This document shows positions 31,836 to 37,616 of a stretch of 37,616 nucleotides of DNA, one piece after another (the stretch's first letter is position 1; every line of letters starts with the position of its first letter). The stretch is from Candidatus Thorarchaeota archaeon (lineage in GTDB: Archaea > Asgardarchaeota > Thorarchaeia > Thorarchaeales > Thorarchaeaceae). A program made the translations under genes and the position numbers. The stretch is from positions 1-37,616 of the forward strand of contig JAEOTX010000106.1 in the NCBI GenBank assembly GCA_016839605.1, read 5' to 3'. A model generated the notes under the pieces. The model did no database searches. It saw nothing but the letters and a program-made list of their open reading frames with translations, and was not told where the DNA came from.

Positions 31836-34408
31836 GATGATCCCTCCTCCTCTCTTCCAAGATGAATCTCTAATTCGTCTTCATCTAGTTCCTCGCCATC
31901 GAGTCTTAATTGCACTGTCTGATCTGCCTCTTCAGGATCAGACATAGTGACCTCATCTTCCGACTCATCTGAAGTTTCGAGCTTCTTCTTCATGGTTGCC
32001 CTGCTTAACATACCATCTCTATACACAGTGATCTCATTCGCTGGCGAGAACTGCATTGCGTCTGATTGATGAGTCACTAGGAGTGTTTGATTACTAATGG
32101 AGATGTCCTCGAAACTTGATATAACTCGCTTCCGATTCTCACTATCCGCCCCATACGTAGGTTCATCAGCGAAAAGGAAGGGGACACCATTGAGAAAATC
32201 TCCAATTGCTAATCGGTAGGAGAGTCCCAACAGAAGCTGCATTCCTCCTCCTTGATATACAGTCACAGGGACTGTTTCATCCCAACCTGCCGGAGCTATC
32301 TCCATCGAGTAATCTTCAGGACGAATCTTTAGGCGCTCAACCTCTGTTTCAGGGAACATCTGTTTATGGAATGCAAGTGATGACTCAGACAAATTCTTTG
32401 AAGCATTCTCTCGAATGCTTTCTTGTACTGCCTTAAAGCCATCAGCAAGCTCATTATACTTCTCAGTGTGCTTCTTTGCTTGGACTAATCTGTCTAGTTT
32501 TATCGATGTCTCCGTTATGTCCGCATCTAGAGTCATGGACCTATCTTTGAGATCTTCCTCTCGACTTGCAAGCTCAGATATTCTAGAGGAACTCTGGTCA
32601 AGTTTGACTCGAAATTCAGTCTGCATCTCACGAACGAACTGATCGATTTCACGTAGCTCTGATGGGAACTCTTTGCACTCCTTCTTGACAATAAGTGCTA
32701 ATCTCTCGCCGATTGATTGCATAAGTTCTGACTTGGATTTTGATTTCACTAGCTTGTCTAACTTTCCAAGAAGTTTAACCAGCTCTGCTTTGGAGCCATC
32801 TAGCTTAGCTATAGCTTGACCATGGTCTTTTCCTAACTTAGATTCCCTCTTTGCTAGGTCTTGAATATCATCCAAGGATTTTTGGTTTTCATCAACTTGT
32901 GTTTTAGCTTCCGACTCCATTCGAATCAAAGATTCGAGGCTTGATTGAATTTCATCATTCTCAACCTGCGCACTCTTCAGTAATTCTTTTGCTTCTGATA
33001 CCTCTTCAACTGTAGCCTTAGCTTCTGAAAGCGCTCTCTTCTTCTCTATTTGTACAACTCTCTTCTCTAGTCTTGAAATTGCTGTACTAGTTTTCTTCTC
33101 TTTCTTATCTAGTTCAGATAGACTGGTCTCAAGTTCTTTCAGTTCCTGAGCCACCTTCGCAGGATCCAACTCTGCTCCACAGTATTCGCAGTTGTGCTCA
33201 CCTACAACACTCTTCCTGCGTGATGCTCGTCCTTCAAGATCTCCCCTTTCGTGCCGTAGCTTCTTCAAATCGTTCTCTTGGACCTTTAGCTCATTCTTTG
33301 CATCCTTCATTTCCTTCTCGATGTCTTCAAGTAATTCGGCAGACTTAGCTTGCTCGAAGAGTTCATCTAGTCCGATGGATAGTGCCTTAGTATAGGTTTG
33401 AAGCTGGCCCACCAGATTGCCAAGCTTTTGTTGCTTATCTGCAACCTTCTTGGAAGCTCTTCCTCCTTTGGTACGGGTTGCTCTCAAGTCAGTCTTACTA
33501 ACGCTAAATGCCTCTTTCGCGTCATCTAGATCCTTAACCCATGGTGTGATGTCACCCTTGTAGCGTTTGGCCTTAAGCTGTACTTTGATGTCATCAAGTG
33601 ATGTCTTAGTCACCAAGATGTCCTTTTCAGCACGGTCCCAATCATCTCGTACTTTGTCTAGCTTTGCGAAGGTCCTAGCTGTAGTATCTGCTTCTGCCAA
33701 ACTCTTCTTCAATGCCTTTTGCTCTGCAGAGACCTTCTTCTTTTCTTCAGATACTTTCTGAATTTCATCTCCCAACTGCTTCTGCTCTTGCTCCAGCTTC
33801 TCAAGAAGTGCCTCAAGAATGGGCATCTGACTCAGGTCTTTCTCCAGTGTTCTCTTGCGGTCCTTGAATGCTTGACTGAGAGCTTCTGCAGCTGTAGCGC
33901 CAAGAACAATATCCAATGAGCTAGAACCTCGCAGAATATCAGGCATTCCACCTTGTCGTGCACTAACTGTTACTTCAAACAGTCTGCGGGATATACCCGT
34001 TATTTCGCGGACCTTCAAAGCAAGTTGTTCTTCAGTATTTCCGAAATCACTTGAGAGGATGTACTCCTCTCCTTCTTCCTCCTCAGATCCTATTCGCTTC
34101 AAAGTGAAATGACTCGAACTGACCCTGTTATTCTTCTTGGAGAGTTTGTGAACTCTAAGCAAGCGATAGTGGTTCTCGTCTCGACCCTTAATGATGAGCT
34201 CTACACCTGCGTCTTTCTCTCCACGTCGGGTGTAGGATGACTTAGTCTTAAACCCCCTGACATGGCCAAAGAGAGCGTATTCAATAGCATAGAGTATTGT
34301 GCTCTTCCCTGCGTTGTTGACGCCTTCGATGAGATTCACACCTGGCCTGAAATTCAAGGTCTGGTCATCAAATCGTCTGAAATTGCGGAGGCGAATACTC
34401 TCAATCAA
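31832..34408 (-). CDS. Rad50/SMC-like ATPase with zinc hook, divergent signature, 858 aa
   Basis: N-terminal head MIESIRLRNFRRF and Walker A GVNNAGKST (29-37), then two coiled-coil arms of about 200 residues each meeting at a zinc hook CEYC (Cys407, Cys410), and a C-terminal head. The signature is YQGGGMQLLL (718-727) instead of LSGGxx, so the Ser that contacts ATP in trans is Gln. Walker B is FLFADEP (744-750), and VTHQ (778-781) is the His switch. An acidic tail of about 50 residues follows, which Rad50 lacks. It is shaped like Rad50 but shorter and has no Mre11 nuclease gene beside it. TTG 34408 has GGAGGT eight bases upstream and lies inside the previous gene's end. Confidence 0.88.
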   Translation of the reverse strand: MIESIRLRNFRRFDDQTLNFRPGVNLIEGVNNAGKSTILYAIEYALFGHVRGFKTKSSYTRRGEKDAGVELIIKGRDENHYRLLRVHKLSKKNNRVSSSHFTLKRIGSEEEEGEEYILSSDFGNTEEQLALKVREITGISRRLFEVTVSARQGGMPDILRGSSSLDIVLGATAAEALSQAFKDRKRTLEKDLSQMPILEALLEKLEQEQKQLGDEIQKVSEEKKKVSAEQKALKKSLAEADTTARTFAKLDKVRDDWDRAEKDILVTKTSLDDIKVQLKAKRYKGDITPWVKDLDDAKEAFSVSKTDLRATRTKGGRASKKVADKQQKLGNLVGQLQTYTKALSIGLDELFEQAKSAELLEDIEKEMKDAKNELKVQENDLKKLRHERGDLEGRASRRKSVVGEHNCEYCGAELDPAKVAQELKELETSLSELDKKEKKTSTAISRLEKRVVQIEKKRALSEAKATVEEVSEAKELLKSAQVENDEIQSSLESLIRMESEAKTQVDENQKSLDDIQDLAKRESKLGKDHGQAIAKLDGSKAELVKLLGKLDKLVKSKSKSELMQSIGERLALIVKKECKEFPSELREIDQFVREMQTEFRVKLDQSSSRISELASREEDLKDRSMTLDADITETSIKLDRLVQAKKHTEKYNELADGFKAVQESIRENASKNLSESSLAFHKQMFPETEVERLKIRPEDYSMEIAPAGWDETVPVTVYQGGGMQLLLGLSYRLAIGDFLNGVPFLFADEPTYGADSENRKRVISSFEDISISNQTLLVTHQSDAMQFSPANEITVYRDGMLSRATMKKKLETSDESEDEVTMSDPEEADQTVQLRLDGEELDEDELEIHLGREEEGSS

Positions 34409-34676
34409 GATTATCGACCTCCAAAGCTAGCCTACCCTCGAACACCTCCTTGATCCGTGCCTCAAGTTGGTCTCTAGAAGCTTTGTTAAGCCCAAAAGAC
34501 TTGGTCATATTTGCGTCATCATCAAGTAGGTACTGGACAAAGTCAAGCACTTGAGACGCATTCTGTATGTCCTTTATTGTTAAATCGAATCCACTCAGCA
34601 CGTCAATTACTGAAGAAGCCTTCTTAGGAGTGGTTTCAGTTCCCGCCCCATTTACCTCTGAGTCATTCCCTGACAA
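34401..34676 (-). CDS. Small 91-aa helical protein, first gene of the five-gene operon
   Basis: A disordered Thr/Glu/Gly-rich N-terminus of about 20 residues is followed by three to four predicted helices (SVIDVLSGFDLTIKDI, SQVLDFVQYLLDDD, SRDQLEARIKEVFEG). No known domain is recognised. TTG 34676 is preceded by GGAGGG eight bases upstream. The stop overlaps the Rad50-like start by eight bases. It could be a subunit or regulator of that ATPase. Confidence 0.7.
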   Translation of the reverse strand: MSGNDSEVNGAGTETTPKKASSVIDVLSGFDLTIKDIQNASQVLDFVQYLLDDDANMTKSFGLNKASRDQLEARIKEVFEGRLALEVDNLD

Positions 34677-34690
34677 GGAATATGCCCTCC

Positions 34691-34722
34691 AGCTGAAATT
34701 TCAGCTTACCCACCTTATATTT
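34691..34722 (-). promoter_or_regulatory. Operon promoter with perfect 16-bp palindrome
   Basis: AGCTGAAATTTCAGCT at 34691-34706 is a perfect palindrome. On the minus strand it lies just downstream of a TATA-like AAATATAAG (34714-34722), so it covers the expected transcription start, about 15 bp before TTG 34676. A second TATA-like ATATATGC is at about 34733-34740. Repressor-type position; regulator unknown. Confidence 0.55.
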
Positions 34723-34758
34723 CCAGTGAGAGCATATATGAAAGCCACGGTATTTTCT

Positions 34759-35718
34759 TTAGACTACTCCTTTGAGTCTGAGGAAGAGTAGCAATGGTGC
34801 CGTGATGACAAGGCTGGCTAAAACCACCACTATGAAAGCTAGTGGGTCCTGTTCTAATGGCAAATCGACATTCATTCCGTAGATTGAAGCAATAAGTGTG
34901 GGAACGCTCACCAATAGCGAGATTGACGTGAGAGTTTTCATAACTCTGTTCAAATTATGTCCCACAATGGAATCATATTGGTCCATCGCATTGGCAATGA
35001 GAGTTCTATAGATTGCACTCAGCTCCATCTGCTGCTGTAGATCGACTTCTAGCTCCTCAAGGCGGTCTTCATCAAGTACAAGTCTTCCAAAGCTCTGGAG
35101 CCTTTTCATCCGACGCAGCACTTTCATGTTAGATTTCAGTGCAGCCTCCATATAGATCGCATCTCGTGAGAGTTGGAAGAAACGGTCTAGTTGAGAAGGG
35201 TAAAGCTCCTTGAGGATTTGATCTTCAGTGTCATGTATTGTAGCTTCGATAATATCAAGCATCGTTTCAAAACTATGGATGACTATCTCCCAAGTATTGT
35301 AAATCGCGCCACTTACTGTTGTTGTACGACGCAGGACTCCCTTGAGACGCCTTTTGCGCAGAGGAATTTCCGCGTTCTGCACTATAATGATGTCACGTCC
35401 ATTCGTGAAGAGACCTATAGGATTCGTAGAGTACTCCCTCTCTAATCCCTCCAAGTCTACCGGTACGCGGAGCACTACCATGACGAATTTGTCCTCAATC
35501 TGAAGTCTAGGTCGTTCGTCAAGGTCTTGTAAGTCTTGCAGGTCTTCTAAGTCGACCTCAAATTTGACAGACAGCTCAGCGAGAATATCAGGCCAGATCC
35601 CAACTACTTGAATTAGCAGAGGTTCGTCTGGTGCGCTCTCTAGGTCGGGATACTCGATCCCACTCTCTAGTGCAGTGATAGTAAGTACGCTGGTCTCTGG
35701 TTTTTCCGCCGTCGTCAT
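34759..35718 (-). CDS. corA: CorA-family Mg2+/divalent cation channel
   Basis: 319 aa with a large cytoplasmic N-terminal funnel, a long helix (about 150-245) and two C-terminal membrane segments. The first is followed by the YGMN motif (about 280-283) that forms the selectivity filter, and the protein ends in basic LRLKG. CorA pentamers carry Mg2+, Co2+ or Ni2+. GTG 35727 is open but ATG 35718 has GAGGTGAG ahead and is chosen. Its 3' end is about 80 bp from the five-gene operon's start, on the same strand, but the promoter elements between suggest separate units. Confidence 0.9.
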   Translation of the reverse strand: MTTAEKPETSVLTITALESGIEYPDLESAPDEPLLIQVVGIWPDILAELSVKFEVDLEDLQDLQDLDERPRLQIEDKFVMVVLRVPVDLEGLEREYSTNPIGLFTNGRDIIIVQNAEIPLRKRRLKGVLRRTTTVSGAIYNTWEIVIHSFETMLDIIEATIHDTEDQILKELYPSQLDRFFQLSRDAIYMEAALKSNMKVLRRMKRLQSFGRLVLDEDRLEELEVDLQQQMELSAIYRTLIANAMDQYDSIVGHNLNRVMKTLTSISLLVSVPTLIASIYGMNVDLPLEQDPLAFIVVVLASLVITAPLLLFLRLKGVV

Positions 35719-35727
35719 CGAGCTCAC

Positions 35728-35887
35728 CTCTATCCATTTTGTGTCACCTTCTTTTCTAGTGTGTGTGTTACGTTTGAGTGGTTCGAGTCTCTTGGAACCT
35801 AGAATGCAATTGGGTTTCGCACCCTTAAGGAAGCAATACTGATTTTCTCTCCAACACTTTTAGGTCTTCCCGCAAGAGTAGGACTGA
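35728..35887. other. Intergenic region between the flavoprotein and corA
   Basis: Nothing firm is seen. A short run of GT repeats (about 35759-35769) and a GGTTCGAGTC string on the plus strand resemble pieces of a tRNA T-arm, but no cloverleaf can be drawn. Confidence 0.3.
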
Positions 35888-37204
35888 CTAAATAACAACG
35901 CTTTCGACTTCGACCTTTCGTTCCTTCTGACTCAAAGTCTGTGCTGGTATCTTCTTTTCCCCAAATAGCTCTGCCTCATCTTCTCCGCGGTAGAGAGCAT
36001 CAGCAATCCTAGCCATTGCATCAGCCTTCATAATGCCTGACCCACTTGCCCCAGTTAGAACTAGTACTCCACAGTCATAGTAAACGAATGGTATTGCATC
36101 TGGACTATAGCTGTATCCGCCTGCCCAGCTGCCAACTGGCCTAGCACCCTCAAATCCGGGGAAGTATTTCGATAGAACTGGATAGACACTGTTTTCGTAG
36201 TAGGCACTCTCAGGGTTGTCGTATTCTGGAGGTTGAATGTAATCGTATCTCCTTCCAACCTTGTCCCCACATCCTATCCAAAAGCCACGCTCTTGAACTT
36301 GGGGTCTAAAGTATACACCTGCTGAAGGTAGAATCGTGAACGGGATAGTGTTCATGTCACTGAATCCCTTTGTGTCCAAGAGTTCCTCCATGCCTGGCTT
36401 ACCTTCTGCATGAAGGACATAGATGTGTCTCTTCTTAGCTTTAGTCCTGCTGTCCATTCCTATTGGATCAAGCAATTCATTCGTCCACGCACCAGTGGCT
36501 AGGACTACTACATCAGCTCTGATTATGCCGTCCTTTGTCTTTACACCTGTCACTCTCTTTTTCTGCCATACGTAAGGTTCTCCAGGAAGATCTAGTTTGG
36601 GGTCTGCTTCAAGGAGTAGGCTCTCCACGTTAACATTGAATCTTGGTTTTATGTCACAAATCTTCTTGAACTCCTCGAAGTACCACTCAACGAGGCGTGT
36701 GGGATCAAGCACACCACAATCTCCGCCAAATAAGCCGTAGTCTGCTTCTTGAAGATTCATCAGCTCTGCTTCTTCATCGTCCGAGAAGTCTACATTGAGT
36801 CCAGGAATCATCTCTTTGAGTTGTTTCTTGTCATAGACCTCGTGATGGATACCGGACTTCTTCATCCGCTTCATCCAGTTCTGAACACTCTCATGCTTGA
36901 ACTGGGTTTCACTGAGAAGCCAGAGATAGCCCGTCTTCTCGAAAAGCAATTCATACCCAATATCATTCTGGACATGTTCGAAGTATTTGATAGACGTGTC
37001 AGTCAGCATCTGATTTGTAGATGACGCAAACATGTTTCTGACAGCTGCTGCACTCATCGCGGTGTTCGCCTGACCTGCCATAGCCATTCTATCCAGAAGC
37101 AGGATCTTCTTCTCTGGACTATTCTTTTGGAGATAATATGCTGCAGCTACTCCAATGACGCCCGCGCCTACTATGATGATGTCAAATGATTCCTCGGCTG
37201 ACAC
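35888..37204 (-). CDS. FAD-dependent oxidoreductase, DAO (D-amino acid oxidase/glycine oxidase) family
   Basis: 438 aa with the FAD-binding GAGVIG (13-18) of a Rossmann fold near the N-terminus, an LLLDR acidic strand end, the VVVLATGAWTNELLDP motif (about 240-255) and the C-terminal GGYSYSPDAIPFV and LTGASGSGIMKADAMARIADAL (FAD closing motif). This is the DAO/sarcosine oxidase/glycerol-3-phosphate dehydrogenase-like group that oxidises amines or amino acids. Substrate residues cannot be read from sequence. Start GTG 37204 has GGAGGA seven bases upstream. Confidence 0.85.
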   Translation of the reverse strand: MSAEESFDIIIVGAGVIGVAAAYYLQKNSPEKKILLLDRMAMAGQANTAMSAAAVRNMFASSTNQMLTDTSIKYFEHVQNDIGYELLFEKTGYLWLLSETQFKHESVQNWMKRMKKSGIHHEVYDKKQLKEMIPGLNVDFSDDEEAELMNLQEADYGLFGGDCGVLDPTRLVEWYFEEFKKICDIKPRFNVNVESLLLEADPKLDLPGEPYVWQKKRVTGVKTKDGIIRADVVVLATGAWTNELLDPIGMDSRTKAKKRHIYVLHAEGKPGMEELLDTKGFSDMNTIPFTILPSAGVYFRPQVQERGFWIGCGDKVGRRYDYIQPPEYDNPESAYYENSVYPVLSKYFPGFEGARPVGSWAGGYSYSPDAIPFVYYDCGVLVLTGASGSGIMKADAMARIADALYRGEDEAELFGEKKIPAQTLSQKERKVEVESVVI

Positions 37205-37267
37205 TTCAGCTTCCTCCGGGTCACGGCCGCGGTGGATGTATGCGCCCCTAAAACATTTTGCCCTCTG

Positions 37268-37616
37268 TCATTTGGGCAAGTTCAGAATTACCGCCTTGAT
37301 TGCATCAGCGATTGCACCCAGTGGCATCGTTGGCAGATTAGGATTTTCTTTTTCTATCGCTTGCGCAGGTAGGGGTGGTACATGAATGAAGGTTGCCAAG
37401 AGATTCAATCTATTGGTATTGATCCACTCCATAACCTTGTAGATGATCCAGTTGCATCCAAAGATACCTGCATGGTAGCTGACAAATGCTGGGATATTTT
37501 CTTTCTCAATCGCCTCAACCAAGTGATGTGGATTGATGTTGGTGAAAAATGCTGGAGGACCTTGTTCTGAAATCACATCGGTGTCAGGGATGTTTTCATA
37601 GTTGTCAGGTTTCTTA
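37268..37616 (-). CDS. Pyroglutamyl-peptidase I-like protein, C-terminal part (cut by window edge)
   Basis: The frame is open to the right edge, so the N-terminal part is missing. The visible 115 residues carry AFVSYHAGIFGCNWIIYKVMEW with the nucleophile-position Cys, and ATFIHVPPLPAQ with the catalytic-position His. Both are hallmarks of peptidase family C15, which removes N-terminal pyroglutamate from peptides. The Glu of the triad would lie outside the window. GTG 37576 is only an internal codon. It lies 64 bp upstream of the flavoprotein on the same strand. Confidence 0.78.
   Translation of the reverse strand, partial: KKPDNYENIPDTDVISEQGPPAFFTNINPHHLVEAIEKENIPAFVSYHAGIFGCNWIIYKVMEWINTNRLNLLATFIHVPPLPAQAIEKENPNLPTMPLGAIADAIKAVILNLPK

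Noticed and set aside
31832..34408. Calling the gene rad50 outright
   Set aside because: Signature is divergent, an acidic tail is present and no mre11 is adjacent, so the symbol is withheld.
35775..35830. GGTTCGAGTC string looking like a tRNA T-arm
   Set aside because: No acceptor, D or anticodon arms can be paired around it on either strand.

Overview
The window reads as archaeal chromosome, most likely from an Asgard-type archaeon (Thorarchaeia-like is my guess). The sequence evidence is as follows. Several starts have a TATA-box-like AT-rich element about 26 nt upstream and little or no leader, clearest at the Na/Pi cotransporter (ATG 18836) and the phosphofructokinase (ATG 26714). Other genes use GGAGG/GAGGTG Shine-Dalgarno (SD) sites and TTG/GTG starts. 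There is a tandem pair of complete Ras/Rab-like small GTPases (13.1-14.2 kb), split LplA/LplB lipoate ligase genes, and several proteins joining zinc ribbons or coiled coils to winged helices. No rRNA, tRNA or CRISPR array was seen. The lineage is an inference.

Layout. 0-2.7 kb: an unknown protein, a small secreted protein, and a ribbon-helix-helix (RHH) regulator behind an intergenic region with three copies of a near-perfect palindrome, each followed by a TATA-like box. 2.8-4.9 kb: a lipoate cluster (radical SAM LipS-like protein, LplA, LplB). 4.9-7.3 kb: an FAH-family dehydratase-like enzyme, a coiled-coil protein whose reading frame may be broken, and a membrane protein with HExxH. 7.6-12.9 kb: two winged-helix proteins (one with a long coiled coil), an ATP-grasp enzyme behind a mirror-image divergent promoter, a zinc-ribbon protein and a TIM-barrel isomerase-like enzyme. 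13.1-14.2 kb: the GTPase pair. 14.2-20.4 kb: a phosphate block, pstS-pstC-pstA-pstB-phoU on the minus strand, diverging from a Na/Pi cotransporter fused to a PhoU-like domain. 20.5-27.3 kb: OsmC-like protein, orphan DNA methyltransferase, secreted beta-domain protein, GNAT, small membrane protein, zinc protein with a PIP-box-like N-terminus, bacterial-type ATP phosphofructokinase and DinB-like protein.

The most unusual part is 27.3-34.7 kb. Five minus-strand genes are chained by overlapping or abutting stop/start codons: a 91-aa protein, an 858-aa Rad50/SMC-like ATPase with a CxxC zinc hook but a degenerate ABC signature and no Mre11 beside it, an unrecognised 198-aa protein, a MoxR-type AAA+ ATPase, and a 990-aa vWA protein with complete MIDAS residues and a ten-lysine run. 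A perfect 16-bp palindrome lies at the predicted transcription start. I propose this as a single candidate machine coupling a zinc-hook ATPase to a MoxR/vWA remodelling pair. Its function is unknown.

The right edge has a CorA-type channel, a DAO-family flavoprotein and the C-terminal part of a pyroglutamyl-peptidase-like protein that runs off the window.
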